Below, piece after piece: positions 31,268 to 39,955 of a stretch of 60,424 bases of DNA (the stretch's first letter is position 1; every line of letters begins with the position of its first letter). Source of the stretch: CAYUCJ01 sp049282265. Lineage in GTDB: Bacteria > Desulfobacterota > DSM-4660 > Desulfatiglandales > Desulfatiglandaceae. Location: positions 1 to 60,424 of the forward strand of contig JBAPTR010000174.1 in the NCBI GenBank assembly GCA_049282265.1, given 5' to 3'. The notes below the pieces were generated by a model that was not told the origin of the DNA, made no database searches, and was given only the letters and a program-made list of their open reading frames with translations. Made by a program: the position numbers and the translations under genes.

Positions 31268-32698
31268 TTATGATTCCGCCTCCAGGAAGGCCGTGAACCC
31301 CTTGTAGGCCATGAACATATCCCCCTTATGGGAGACTTCGAAAGGCGAATGCATGGAGAGGACGGCCGGGCCGCAATCGATGATATCCATGCCGTAGGAC
31401 GCCAGGAACTTGGCTACGGTCCCGCCTCCCCCTTCGTCCACCTTTCCCAGTTCGCCGGTCTGCCAGGTCACTTTTTTCCGGTTGAAAAGCTGTCTCAACC
31501 ATCCCACGTATTCCGCGTCGGCATCATTGGCATTGGACTTTCCCCCATGCCCTGTAAATTTTGTCATGCAAATCCCGTAGCCCAGTCTGGCTGCGTTCTG
31601 CTTTTCGTGAACATCCTGGTAGTCCGGATCGAGGGCACCGTTCACATCCGCCGAAAGGGCCTTCGAACCGGCCAGGATCCGGCCCACTTCCAGGGCGCTT
31701 GCGCCCTGCCCCATCTGCTCGATCAGGTCACCGACAACCGATTCGATGAACCGGGACTTGGCCCCGGTCGCCCCGTCGCTCCCTACCTCTTCCTTGTCCA
31801 CGAAGAGGGCCACGGCCGTTCTGGAAGCTGGGTTCATGTCCAGTATGGCCCGGAGGCCGGTATAGGCGGAAATCCGGTCATCCTGGCCGTAGGCCCCTAT
31901 GAGGGACCTGTCAAATCCCACGTCTCTTGCCTTGCCCGCGGGCACGACCTCCAGTTCCGCGCTGATGAGGTCTTCCTCCTCCAGGCCGTATACCGTGTTC
32001 AGATGCTGAAGGACCGCGAGCTTGAAACGCTCTTTCGTATCCTTGTTCCCCAGGGGTATGCCCCCTACAATGAGGTTAAGTTTCTCACCCACGATGGCCT
32101 CACCAAGTTTTTTCTCATACTGGGCCTTCTGGGCCAGATGGGGAAGCAGGTCCAGCACCGTAAATACGGGATCCTTCTCATCCTCACCCAGAGAGAGATC
32201 CAGTGATCCGCCGTCCTTTTTCATGATGCGGCCATGAAGGGCAAGGGGACGCGACAACCACTGGAACTTCTTGATCCCGCCGTAGTAGTGGGTTTTCAAG
32301 AAGGCCAGATCAACGTCCTCGTAAAGAGGCCTTTGCTTCAAGTCGAGGCGGGGCGCATCGATATGGGATACGATGAGGCGGACACCGTCTTTGATCGGCC
32401 CCTTGCCTGGTTTCACGAGAGCGATGGCCTTGTTGTGAAAAACGCGCATGAAAGGGGCGGAAGAGGCCTTTCCCGATGGGGCTGAAAATCCCGCCCCTTC
32501 AGCCATCTCCCGGATGCAGGACACCGCCTCCCGCTCCGTCTTGGCCCGGTCCAGGAAGGACTTGTAGCCTTCTGCAAGAGCGAATACCTGTCTTTTTTCA
32601 GCCTCACTGATTTCATCCCACACGAGGCGCGGGGTGTAGAAGAGTTTTTCGCTCAGGTCCTTAATCTCTTTCTTGGTCAGCTTCTTTTGTGCCGTCAT
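31268..32698 (-). CDS. M18-family aminopeptidase
   Basis: A 476-residue zinc aminopeptidase of the M18 (aspartyl aminopeptidase-like) family. The metal site is formed by H and D in IVSHIDAPRLDL, the E-E pair in VDKEEVGSDGATG, a central aspartate in GQDDRISAYTGLRAIL, and the late histidine in VLSMHSPFEVSHK. The length matches cytosolic M18 enzymes. It cleaves N-terminal residues, with acidic preference in several family members, but specificity here is uncertain. The gene stands alone: a REP cluster separates it from pyrD upstream. The start is ATG at 32698 (an adjacent ATG at 32701 is also possible). Confidence 0.9.
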   Translation of the reverse strand: MTAQKKLTKKEIKDLSEKLFYTPRLVWDEISEAEKRQVFALAEGYKSFLDRAKTEREAVSCIREMAEGAGFSAPSGKASSAPFMRVFHNKAIALVKPGKGPIKDGVRLIVSHIDAPRLDLKQRPLYEDVDLAFLKTHYYGGIKKFQWLSRPLALHGRIMKKDGGSLDLSLGEDEKDPVFTVLDLLPHLAQKAQYEKKLGEAIVGEKLNLIVGGIPLGNKDTKERFKLAVLQHLNTVYGLEEEDLISAELEVVPAGKARDVGFDRSLIGAYGQDDRISAYTGLRAILDMNPASRTAVALFVDKEEVGSDGATGAKSRFIESVVGDLIEQMGQGASALEVGRILAGSKALSADVNGALDPDYQDVHEKQNAARLGYGICMTKFTGHGGKSNANDADAEYVGWLRQLFNRKKVTWQTGELGKVDEGGGGTVAKFLASYGMDIIDCGPAVLSMHSPFEVSHKGDMFMAYKGFTAFLEAES

Positions 32699-32735
32699 CA
32701 TTCAATTTCCTTTCCGTTTTATTAGTTGTTGTGAT

Positions 32736-32926
32736 CCGTAGGAGCAACCTCCTGGTTGCGATATGGGCCCATATTCGCGAGCTGGAGCTTTATTTCACCT
32801 GTTGTTTGTCGCAAGCAGGAGCAATTCGCAGGCAGAGCCTGATCCTACGCATTGACACTCGCGGGCGGAGCCTGATCCTACGGATTAACAATCGCAAGCT
32901 GAAGCTTGCTCCTACGCACTGGCTGT
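32736..32926. repeat. Cluster of degenerate REP (GTAGGAGC-type) palindromes
   Basis: Units include cgtaggagcaacctcctggt, tcgcaagcaggagcaattcg, gcagagcctgatcctacgc, gcggagcctgatcctacgg and aagctgaagcttgctcctac, in both orientations. They fill the gap between pyrD and the aminopeptidase and touch the last bases of pyrD. Several units are decayed relative to the 29000-29137 cluster. Confidence 0.7.
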
Positions 32927-33835
32927 GCCGATGAGATCCCCAATCCGAACAATGCCTTTTTCAACGCAATATTTCCTGATACCTTCCAGGATGTCGAGCG
33001 TGGCATGGGGATTTACAAAACTGGCTGTTCCCACCTGCACGGCCCGGGCACCGGCAATAAGGAACTCAAGGGCATCACCTGCATCCATAATCCCCCCCAC
33101 TCCCATCACGGGAATCTTCACCGCCCGCACCACACGGTAAACCAGGTAGAGGGCCACCGGCCGGATGGCAGGACCTGAAAGCCCCCCCGAGATGTTCCCA
33201 AGCCGCGGCCTCCTGGTGTCTATGTCAATGGCCATACCGGTCAGTGTATTGATGAGAGAGACGGCATGAGCGCCCGCGTGCTCAACCGCGCGCGCCACTG
33301 CGCAGATGTCGGTCACATTGGGTGTCAGTTTTACGATCACGGGTTTGTCCGTATTTCGGAGGACGATTTCAGTAACGGCGGCAGAGACGGCCGGGTCCGT
33401 CCCGAATGCCATACCGCCCTGATCCACGTTGGGGCAGGAGATGTTGACCTCCAGGGCGGCAATCCCTTCGGCACCCTTGAGCGCCGCGGCAACAGCCCCG
33501 TATTCCTCCAGGGTGTGCCCGTAGATGTTCACCATAACGGCCGTGTCAAGGGTCCTGAGCCATGGCAGTTTTTCCTTGAGAAAGGCTTCGACACCGATGT
33601 TGGCAAGGCCAATGGCGTTCAGCATACCCGCAGGGGTTTCAACGATTCTCGGCGGTCTGTTCCCGGGACGGGGTTTCAGGGAAAGCCCCTTCACGACGAT
33701 GCCGCCGAGCAGATTAGGGTCCACCAGGGGCGCGTATTCCTGACCGTAGCCGAAGGTCCCTGAGGCGGCGATGACCGGGTTTTTGAGTTCCAGGGAACCC
33801 AGGGGGACTTTGAGATCCGGTTCCAGCTGGCTCAT
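32912..33835 (-). CDS. pyrD: Dihydroorotate dehydrogenase, class 1B catalytic subunit
   Basis: A 307-residue FMN enzyme of pyrimidine synthesis. Motifs: NPVIAASGTFGYG, the FMN-binding lysine in VVKGLSLKPRPGN, NISCPNVDQGG with the class 1 catalytic cysteine, KLTPNVTD, GGLSGPAIRPVAL, and GVGGIMDAGDALEFLIAGA. Class 1B enzymes use NAD through the PyrK subunit, and pyrK lies directly upstream with a four-base overlap (ATGA). Length is standard. Confidence 0.95.
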   Translation of the reverse strand: MSQLEPDLKVPLGSLELKNPVIAASGTFGYGQEYAPLVDPNLLGGIVVKGLSLKPRPGNRPPRIVETPAGMLNAIGLANIGVEAFLKEKLPWLRTLDTAVMVNIYGHTLEEYGAVAAALKGAEGIAALEVNISCPNVDQGGMAFGTDPAVSAAVTEIVLRNTDKPVIVKLTPNVTDICAVARAVEHAGAHAVSLINTLTGMAIDIDTRRPRLGNISGGLSGPAIRPVALYLVYRVVRAVKIPVMGVGGIMDAGDALEFLIAGARAVQVGTASFVNPHATLDILEGIRKYCVEKGIVRIGDLIGTASA

Positions 33836-34620
33836 TGTGCCCCCCAGTCAATGGCGGATGCCTTGAAAACAGGGCCGTCCCGGCACACGTGCAGATAGGT
33901 TCGGTCTTCCTTGGGTGCGGCCTTCACGGCGCATCCCTGGCAGGCACCCAGGCCGCAGGCCATGACGGACTCGAGGGAGACCTGGCAGTCCACGCCTCTT
34001 TCAAGGCAGAGGGCGGCCACTTTCCTGAGCATGGGCATGGGTCCGCAGGTGTATACCGTTTCGCCGCCGGTTCCGGCAAGTTCATCTTCGAGGAGTTCCG
34101 TGACGAGCCCCTTGTGTCCTGCCGAGCCATCCTCCGTGGCAATGGAAACTTCAAGCTCTTTCGCACCGATCCGTTCCAGAGAGATGATTTCAGTGGCCGT
34201 TCTATAGCCCGTCAGCAAGGTGCAACGCCCCTCCCCCGGAAGGCCGGCAAGAAACACCAGGGGCGCCAGACCCATGCCGCCGGCCACGAGGAGGCCGGAT
34301 TGGCCTTTCCCTGGAGCTCGGAATCCGTGGCCGAGGGGGCCCATAAGGGAGAGATGTCTGCCGGTTCCCGTCTCCGCCAGGATACGGGTTCCCTTTCCCA
34401 CCACGCGGTAGAGGAGGAGCAGAGTGCCCTCATTCCGGCTGCCGCAGATGGAAAACGGCCGTCTCAGGAGGGGATCACGCCCATGGCCCACCCGCACCAT
34501 AACAAACTGGCCCGGCGCGGCCCGGGTCGCAATCTCCGGGGATCGCAACCTCATCAGGAAGGTGTCCGGTGCCACCTCGTCATTCGAAAGGATTTCCGCT
34601 CTGTGTTCAACAATAGTCAT
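33832..34620 (-). CDS. pyrK: Dihydroorotate dehydrogenase electron-transfer subunit
   Basis: A protein of 262 residues, the FAD and 2Fe-2S subunit that links PyrD to NAD. The FAD-binding R-R-P-F-S-I is in LLRRPFSICG, the NAD-binding loop is LLVAGGMGLAPLVFLA, and the C-terminal cysteines lie in CGLGACQGCAVKA plus a final cysteine before DGPVF. I start at the ATG at 34620 (MTIVEHRAEI); an ATG at 34644 would add eight residues, and a longer frame to 34902 has no similarity. It overlaps pyrD by four bases. Confidence 0.93.
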   Translation of the reverse strand: MTIVEHRAEILSNDEVAPDTFLMRLRSPEIATRAAPGQFVMVRVGHGRDPLLRRPFSICGSRNEGTLLLLYRVVGKGTRILAETGTGRHLSLMGPLGHGFRAPGKGQSGLLVAGGMGLAPLVFLAGLPGEGRCTLLTGYRTATEIISLERIGAKELEVSIATEDGSAGHKGLVTELLEDELAGTGGETVYTCGPMPMLRKVAALCLERGVDCQVSLESVMACGLGACQGCAVKAAPKEDRTYLHVCRDGPVFKASAIDWGAQ

Positions 34621-35002
34621 GAATCGAAGGCCTTTTATTTGCATTGTCGCCCTATTGACGCCAAGAATATCTTTACACAAAAACCGAGATATGCGCAATA
34701 AGAGATCCGGCGAGGACAAAGCTCCCAGCAGAAAAATCCCTTGAGCAATTTGCCTCGGTCGTATAAGAAAAAATAGACTCATCCGGCTAATGCGTAAGTT
34801 TACCCATGTGGGGATCTTGCAGCAGATCAATAGACAAGAAAATGATCGCGACCGGGAGGTCGCTCCTACAGTGAGAAAGGGTGAAACGTCCTGTAGGGAC
34901 AACGTCTATGTTGCAAAGTGAAAGCATGGTTAATGTGAAGAGAGTGTGCCCACAGGAAATGCCCTTAAATATAGAGCTGTTAGATATCGTTTTTGAAATA
35001 TT
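34621..35002. other. Divergent intergenic region with one REP unit
   Basis: About 380 bases between leftward pyrKD and the rightward dehydratase-related genes. At 34848-34877 there is one REP unit (gcgaccgggaggtcgctcct). A long open frame on the reverse strand through this region continues inside the next gene and is judged a shadow. Promoters for both sides should lie here; none is clear. Confidence 0.4.
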
Positions 35003-35740
35003 TTGGACATCAACGACATTCAGATAAAGGTAAGCGGTTACGTGAGCGAGGTTTTCTGCGGTGAGATCCCGGTTGGCTGCAAGCACGCCTTTACCCGTCG
35101 CATCCTTCGAACGCGAAACAAGGCCGAGATACCTCCCTGGCTGCTCAAACGATGCCCCGACTACGTCTCCCCGGAGACCATCAAACGGTTTTGGTATGGG
35201 GACGACGGCACCATGAAAGATCTCTTTTCGGAGCAGGGCGCTCACTGGGAAGGCTACCGCGCTGTAAATCATTTCCATCAGGTGCTGGGATTTGGGAGCG
35301 GAAAAGAGGGCATCGGTCTTTTTGAAATCGTGCTTGAAAAAAAAGGCAAGGCCCTTCTCGAATTTGTCCCCTTTGACCCGCCCATGGAAACGCCGCATCC
35401 CCTGCATAAAATGGACATCCTCAGACAGTGCAGACTCCCGGACTTTTGCATTCCTGAAGCCCAGGACGGTCACGTGGCCGTAACGGCCGGGTACTGGGCC
35501 AAGGGGACCATGATATTTCCCCTCAGACTCGCCGGATCTTTTCGAAAGGAGGCCCTGGAAATCCTCGTGGCGGATCTTTCGGCGTTGGGGGTGGGAGAAG
35601 ACTGCTTTGTTGCCGGTCTCCGTTATGGTGGACGGGACCTAAAGGGAAAGATCATCCGTGAAACGGAGCGGGAAATGTACCAGGTGGTCTGGTACTCGCA
35701 TAAGAGGGAGAGATGGCTGGACATGTACGAGATGGAATGA
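35003..35740 (+). CDS. Unknown protein preceding the dehydratase-family pair
   Basis: A soluble protein of 232-245 residues with no domain I recognise. Notable segments are FCGEIPVGCKHAFTRRILR, a CPDYVSPETIKRFWYGDDG stretch, and TAGYWAKGTMIFPLRLAGSF. Five or more cysteines are spread without a CxxC pattern. The frame can start at a TTG at 35003, or at the GTG at 35042 preceded by AAAGG; I cannot decide between them. It lies 58 bases upstream of the first 2-hydroxyacyl-CoA dehydratase-family subunit on the same strand, so a role in that system (substrate handling, cluster assembly or regulation) is a fair inference. No signal peptide or membrane helix is seen. Confidence 0.6.
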   Translation: MDINDIQIKVSGYVSEVFCGEIPVGCKHAFTRRILRTRNKAEIPPWLLKRCPDYVSPETIKRFWYGDDGTMKDLFSEQGAHWEGYRAVNHFHQVLGFGSGKEGIGLFEIVLEKKGKALLEFVPFDPPMETPHPLHKMDILRQCRLPDFCIPEAQDGHVAVTAGYWAKGTMIFPLRLAGSFRKEALEILVADLSALGVGEDCFVAGLRYGGRDLKGKIIRETEREMYQVVWYSHKRERWLDMYEME

Positions 35741-35798
35741 TAGAGGTTGATCTGTCTGCGTAAACGCAATAACCTATGATCACCGGCAGAGGAACATC

Positions 35799-36881
35799 AT
35801 GAAGCGAAAAGAATACCTGTTATTGCAGAAAAAGCAGGGTAGACATCTCATGGGGGTCTTCCCGGCCCAGTACCCGAAAGAAATCCTCTGGGCCCTGGAT
35901 ATTGTGCCTGCGGAGATCTGGGACCCTCCGCTGCAGATCACTTCTGCAAGCGCCCACCTGCAATCCTATATCTGTTCAGTGGTTCAACTGGGTCTTGAAT
36001 TAATTTTGCAGGGAAAATGCAAGTTCCTCGACGGGTTTCTCTTCCCCCACACCTGTGACTCCATTCAAAACATGGCCTCGATCATCTTTGACTACATCAA
36101 GGCGGACAAACCCTGCTATTTTTTCTATCATCCCAAGGCCCCCTATGGTGGTTCTGCCAGGGATTTCTATCTGCAGCAGCTGAAAGATCTGGCCGACGCC
36201 TTGGCTGATCATTTCGGCCCGCTGCATATGAGTGCGGTCAAGGAACGTGTGCAGCAGGGGCAGCATATTTCCCGTCTGGTGGAGGATCTCTATTCTCTCA
36301 GGGCGCAGGACCGGCTGCGCCTGAGCAACGAGGAATTTTATGGACTCATCCGGCAGGGTGAATATCTCTTCCCTGATGACTGGATCCCGCTCCTGGAGAC
36401 CCATCTGAACCGGGACAGAGGGAAACCCGACAAACTCCTGACACCGGTCATTTTGAGCGGCGTCCTGCCGAATCCCCCGGAACTCCTGACCCTCCTGGAC
36501 GACCTGGGTGTCCTGGTCGCCTATGACGATTTTCTCAACGGCAGCCGTCGTCTTCTTGTTCCAGGGAATGATTTCAAGGACCCGTTCGAACAGCTTACAG
36601 AGGCCTATTTTGCCATGCCGCCCTGTTCAACCAGGGGCTCTTCCATCGAGCGTCGGAGGGATTATCTGTTCAAGATGATCGATGCCACCGGGGCGAAAGG
36701 GGTCATTTTCAATGTGGTGAAATTTTGCGAACCCGAGTGGTTTGATGTGCCCAGTCTGCAGGAGGGCCTCAAGAAACGCGGTATTCCCTCCCTGACCCTG
36801 GACACGGAATTGAACCAGGGGCTCAGCGGCCAAATGACGACCAGGGTGGAGGCTTTTATCGAGACGCTCAACAAGGGTTAA
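35799..36881 (+). CDS. 2-hydroxyacyl-CoA dehydratase / benzoyl-CoA reductase-family subunit (shorter, BcrC-like)
   Basis: A 360-residue D-component (HGD-D) family protein. It opens with MGVFPAQYPKEILWALDIVPAEIWDP, the normal family start, followed by cysteines C59 (SYICS), C74 (GKCKF) and C86 (FPHTCD) that would bind a 4Fe-4S cluster. Later VLVAYDDFLNGSR and KGVIFNVVKFCEPEWFD are the typical second half, with a further cysteine at the end. The family includes 2-hydroxyglutaryl-CoA dehydratase, benzoyl-CoA reductase B/C and double-cubane proteins. Its partner follows after 84 bases. No ASKHA activator (HgdC/BcrA type) is adjacent, so the substrate cannot be fixed, and the reaction may be neither of the classical two. 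Confidence 0.8.
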   Translation: MKRKEYLLLQKKQGRHLMGVFPAQYPKEILWALDIVPAEIWDPPLQITSASAHLQSYICSVVQLGLELILQGKCKFLDGFLFPHTCDSIQNMASIIFDYIKADKPCYFFYHPKAPYGGSARDFYLQQLKDLADALADHFGPLHMSAVKERVQQGQHISRLVEDLYSLRAQDRLRLSNEEFYGLIRQGEYLFPDDWIPLLETHLNRDRGKPDKLLTPVILSGVLPNPPELLTLLDDLGVLVAYDDFLNGSRRLLVPGNDFKDPFEQLTEAYFAMPPCSTRGSSIERRRDYLFKMIDATGAKGVIFNVVKFCEPEWFDVPSLQEGLKKRGIPSLTLDTELNQGLSGQMTTRVEAFIETLNKG

Positions 36882-36912
36882 CCGGTTGGCCCGTTCGCCC
36901 GTTCACCGGCAA

Positions 36913-36928
36913 AGCCGTTGCAACGGCT
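36913..36928. repeat. 16-base perfect palindrome
   Basis: agccgttgcaacggct is self-complementary over its full length. It lies in the 84-base gap between the two dehydratase-family genes. It might be an operator or a weak attenuator; nothing in the sequence decides this. Confidence 0.4.
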
Positions 36929-36965
36929 CAGACGCTCGATGACTTAATGAACTCCGAGGTAGTTT

Positions 36966-38291
36966 ATGTCCCTTTATCAATCAGCCAGGTACCATTTCAT
37001 GAAGGACGTGGGTGCACCCGCGCTCCTCAGCCTCCAGAAAATGAGGAAAAAGAAGCCCCCGAGAAAACCCAGTCCCTACCTGGGGCCGCCGCTCAAATGC
37101 GCAGGACGTCTCCGGGAAATCATGACCAGGCACTACTATCTCTCGCGGTATGCGCCCGGAGCGAAACCTGTCGCCTGGGTGACCAGTGGCGCCCCCGTGG
37201 AACTCCTGAGGGTCTTCGACTTCTACACGGTCTATCCTGAAAACCACGGAGCACTCTGCGGAGCCCGGATGATGGGGCCTGAAATCTGTTCCGAGGCAGA
37301 AGCCAGGGGTTACCATCCTGATCTCTGTTCCTATGCCCGCATCGACCTGGGACACGCCTTCTCCGGGAAGACCCCGGCAGGCCGCCTCCCGAGACCGGAC
37401 CTCCTTTATTGCTCGAACAATATCTGCCAGACCGTGCTCTACTGGTTCAAGGCCCTTTCCCACTACTGGGATATCCCCCTCATCCTCTTTGACACCCCTT
37501 ACAACTTTGAGGAGATCAGGGATCGTGATATACGGTATATGGTCAGCCAGTTTGAGGAGATGATTCCCGAGCTGGAGCGCATTTCCGGCACGAAATTCTC
37601 TGAAACACATTTCCAGAAGACCATCTCCCTTGCCAGGAAATCTTCGGTCAGATGGGGCGAGGTCCTTGGGACCATGAAAAATCGCCCTGCGCCCATGAGC
37701 ATCTTCGACGCCTTCGTTCATCTCGCCCCGATTGTCTCTCTCAGAGGCCTTCCCGTTTCCATGGAATATTATGATCTCCTTCTGAATGAGCTGAGGGAGA
37801 GGGTCAAATCAGGTATCGGCGCGGTCACCAATGAACGAAAACGGCTCATGTGGGATAACATAGCCGTGTGGTTCAAGCTCCGGGACTGGTCCCATCTCTT
37901 TGCAGAAAGGGGTTTCAATTTCGTGGCGGCAACTTATACCAACGCCTGGGCCGAAACCATTCACTATCTCGACGAGAAGTCCCCCTTCGAGTCCATGGCC
38001 AGGGCCTACAGCCTGGTCATCCTCAACAACAATCTGAATCACAGGCTCAATTTGATGGAGCGGATGATCAAGGACTACCAGGTGGATGGGCTCGTAGTCC
38101 ACTCGGACCGGAGTTGCAAGCCCTATTCCGTAGGACAATATGATCTCAAGCGCTTGTTGGCGGAAAGGTTGGATGTCAAATCTGTGGTTATAGAGGCGGA
38201 CATGACCGATTCAAGGGTCTATTCAGAAGAACAGGCCCGAACCCGTCTGGAGGCCTTTTTCGAGGCGCTGGAGGGTGAGGGTAAGGCTTAA
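36966..38291 (+). CDS. 2-hydroxyacyl-CoA dehydratase / benzoyl-CoA reductase-family subunit (longer, BcrB-like)
   Basis: A 441-residue partner of the preceding subunit. It has the VAWVTSGAPVELLRVFDFYTV opening of this family, cysteines C98, C108, C121, C149 and C154 (the last two in YCSNNICQT), and the late VDGLVVHSDRSCKPYSVGQYDLKR followed by VVIEADMTDSRVYSEEQARTRLEAF, which closes the D-component domain. In two-subunit enzymes of the family each subunit holds one 4Fe-4S cluster, or together a double cubane. The size pair 360/441 is like the BcrC/BcrB pair of benzoyl-CoA reductase. The operon also contains the unknown 35003-35740 protein. The ATP-driven activator expected for this chemistry is not adjacent; the DUF4445 protein at 18644 is of a different subfamily. 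Confidence 0.8.
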   Translation: MSLYQSARYHFMKDVGAPALLSLQKMRKKKPPRKPSPYLGPPLKCAGRLREIMTRHYYLSRYAPGAKPVAWVTSGAPVELLRVFDFYTVYPENHGALCGARMMGPEICSEAEARGYHPDLCSYARIDLGHAFSGKTPAGRLPRPDLLYCSNNICQTVLYWFKALSHYWDIPLILFDTPYNFEEIRDRDIRYMVSQFEEMIPELERISGTKFSETHFQKTISLARKSSVRWGEVLGTMKNRPAPMSIFDAFVHLAPIVSLRGLPVSMEYYDLLLNELRERVKSGIGAVTNERKRLMWDNIAVWFKLRDWSHLFAERGFNFVAATYTNAWAETIHYLDEKSPFESMARAYSLVILNNNLNHRLNLMERMIKDYQVDGLVVHSDRSCKPYSVGQYDLKRLLAERLDVKSVVIEADMTDSRVYSEEQARTRLEAFFEALEGEGKA

Positions 38292-38327
38292 GGCAAAAAC
38301 GAGAAGGCTTTAATAGCCTCGGCATTT

Positions 38328-39155
38328 TCATTTCTTCAACATGACCGCGACGGCGAACCTCCCCGTCTTTCCCTCTTTCCTGTAGGAAAAAAAGCGGTCC
38401 GTCCTGCAACGGGTGCAGATGCCTGATATCTCCACATGGTCTGCCCGGATGCCTGCATCCATCAGCTGCCGGCAACTGACGGCCCACAGATCGAAATGGT
38501 TCTCCCGCACCTGAAACCGGCGGAAGCTTTCCGGAAAGATGGTCTCGTGTCCGACAAACTCCCCACAGCAGGGTCCCAGGGACGGCCCGATGGCTGCCAG
38601 GACGGCGGCCGGACGGGAGCTGAAGACCTCCACCATAGATTGAACGGCTTTTCCGAGGATATTTCCAACGTTTCCCCGCCACCCGCAATGAACCACGGCC
38701 ACGGCCCTTTTATCAGGATCGTACAGGATCACGCCCTGGCAATCCGCCAGTTTTACCATGAGTCCCTGCCCCTGAACCCGGGTCATGATGACATCGGCCG
38801 AAGGAGGTGTGTGAAGACCCATATCCCCCTCTTTCTCCATGACCACTATCCGATCGCCATGGACCTGGTTCACCTGTAGCAGGGAGTCCGCACCCAGGGT
38901 ATTCCGCACCCTTTCAAGATTCTCTTTGACAAATTCGGCTGAATCGCCCACTGAGGAACTCACGTTCAGGCTGTCATAGGGCTTCCGACTCACGCCCCCG
39001 CAGCGTGTGAAAATCCCGTGGACAAGATCGGCGTGTGCCGAGAGCCCGGGGTAACAGAGGTGTGGAAAAGGATGTTCCTGCCGGATAAGTTCAGATGGTG
39101 TGTAATATGGAATATGAGAAAAATTTGAAGAGGAGATGGGGTCGGATTCTTGCAT
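38328..39155 (-). CDS. pgeF: Peptidoglycan editing factor PgeF (YfiH, laccase-domain)
   Basis: A 275-residue protein of the YfiH/Cu-oxidase_4 family. Signatures: LNVSSSVGDS, VNQVHGDRIVV with the first metal histidine, LADCQGVILYDP with the catalytic cysteine, VVHCGWRGNVGNIL with the second histidine, and AIGPSLGPCCGEF. In E. coli this protein corrects peptidoglycan precursors; homologues were earlier called polyphenol oxidases. I start at the ATG at 39155; a longer frame to 39248 overlaps the SRP RNA. It is immediately downstream of that RNA on the same strand. Confidence 0.92.
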   Translation of the reverse strand: MQESDPISSSNFSHIPYYTPSELIRQEHPFPHLCYPGLSAHADLVHGIFTRCGGVSRKPYDSLNVSSSVGDSAEFVKENLERVRNTLGADSLLQVNQVHGDRIVVMEKEGDMGLHTPPSADVIMTRVQGQGLMVKLADCQGVILYDPDKRAVAVVHCGWRGNVGNILGKAVQSMVEVFSSRPAAVLAAIGPSLGPCCGEFVGHETIFPESFRRFQVRENHFDLWAVSCRQLMDAGIRADHVEISGICTRCRTDRFFSYRKEGKTGRFAVAVMLKK

Positions 39156-39206
39156 TTCAGGGGTAATCCTTGGCCGTGCATCCCTATTCAAGCCATGACC
39201 GCGAAG

Positions 39207-39442
39207 TCCTTGCCACCCGGAGACTGGAGATAGATTCCGCCACGACACAGGCTCTCTTACTTACCGCTGCTTCCTCCCGGATCTGACGGGGTTCATAAGC
39301 GCCTGTCACGTGAGGTCCATCTCCTTCTCGAAAGTGACGCGGAACGACCCGAACCAAGGCCCTCCTGAGGGACGTTCAACCCCGCATGAGCGGATTTCGG
39401 GTTAAAGGGCACCGCTAGCTCCCCGTCTAGCACGACCAAGGA
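39207..39442 (-). ncRNA. ffs: Signal recognition particle RNA, long form with Alu domain
   Basis: On the reverse strand the RNA starts with tccttggtcgtgctagacgg, then gagctagcggtgccc and cgaaatccgctcatgcgggg, which match the Alu-domain start of the Bacillus-type SRP RNA. The universal S-domain apical loop appears as gtcagatccgggaggaagca and gcggtaagt. The 3' end caagga pairs with the 5' tccttg. Total length is about 236 bases. The ends are set by this terminal helix and may be off by a few bases. It lies between pgeF and the HU/IHF gene. Confidence 0.9.
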
Positions 39443-39460
39443 TTCTTGATAGAACGTGGA

Positions 39461-39480
39461 AAGTCCGGTCCTCAGGACTT
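39461..39480. repeat. Short hairpin sequence shared with 17857-17876
   Basis: An exact second copy of aagtccggtcctcaggactt, here followed by two further T. In the reverse direction it precedes the SRP RNA start by about 20 bases and follows the HU/IHF stop, so it could terminate the HU/IHF transcript. Confidence 0.5.
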
Positions 39481-39507
39481 TTCACGAAGCCGTCATCCCT
39501 AGAAATC

Positions 39508-39786
39508 CTAAAAGACGTCTACCCTTTCCTTCAGCTCTTTTCCCACCTTGAAAAAGGGGAGTCTCTTGGGAGAGACTTTAATAACATCTCCGGTCTTTGG
39601 ATTTCGGCCCTTGTAGCCCTCGTACTCCTTGATTTTGAAGCTGCCAAGCCCCCTAATCTCAATACGTTCACCACGGGCAAGGGTGCTTTCCATATCTTCA
39701 AAAACCGTGTTCACCACATCTTCCGCCCTTTTTAACGGCAGGTCCTCCGCCTTTGCAAGAGCCTCTATGAGTTGTGATTTGTTCAT
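39508..39786 (-). CDS. HU/IHF family DNA-binding protein
   Basis: A 92-residue protein of the HU/IHF family. The N-terminal helices NKSQLIEALAKAEDLPLKRAE, the strand RIEIRGLGSFKIKEY and the DNA-intercalating arm GRNPKTGDVIKV are canonical. The sequence is closest to integration host factor beta-type proteins, but HU and IHF cannot be separated with certainty here. It is preceded by GAGGGAGGAC close to the ATG. The gene reads toward the SRP RNA and away from hisC. Confidence 0.92.
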   Translation of the reverse strand: MNKSQLIEALAKAEDLPLKRAEDVVNTVFEDMESTLARGERIEIRGLGSFKIKEYEGYKGRNPKTGDVIKVSPKRLPFFKVGKELKERVDVF

Positions 39787-39892
39787 GTCCTCCCTCGTTT
39801 TCGATATAGAGTAATAAAAGGTGGTTACCTGATGAGTAGTTCAAAATAGTCCATCACGAAAATGAAGTCAAGAGAAATGAATCATCGAGATG

Positions 39893-39921
39893 TTTACTTT
39901 TTGCTGACATTGCGTTATAAG
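39893..39921 (+). promoter_or_regulatory. Predicted sigma-70-type promoter for hisC-cmk(-rpsA)
   Basis: TTTACT (39893-39898), a 17-base spacer and TATAAG (39916-39921; five of six consensus positions). A start near 39928 would give a short leader of about 28 bases with AAGGAGAA before the hisC ATG. Confidence 0.45.
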
Positions 39922-39955
39922 GCGATTGCTTGTCCACAAGAAGGAGAATGCCAGA

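Noticed and set aside
34787..35473. 228-codon reverse-strand open frame across the pyrK/dehydratase spacer
   Set aside because: Most of it is antisense to the 35003-35740 gene, which has the better codon pattern and same-strand neighbours; it has no recognisable domain. The choice is not absolute.
35799..38291. Direct annotation as benzoyl-CoA reductase BcrB/BcrC
   Set aside because: The subunits fit the family and sizes, but BcrA/BcrD-type ATPases and benzoate genes are absent, so only the family name is safe.
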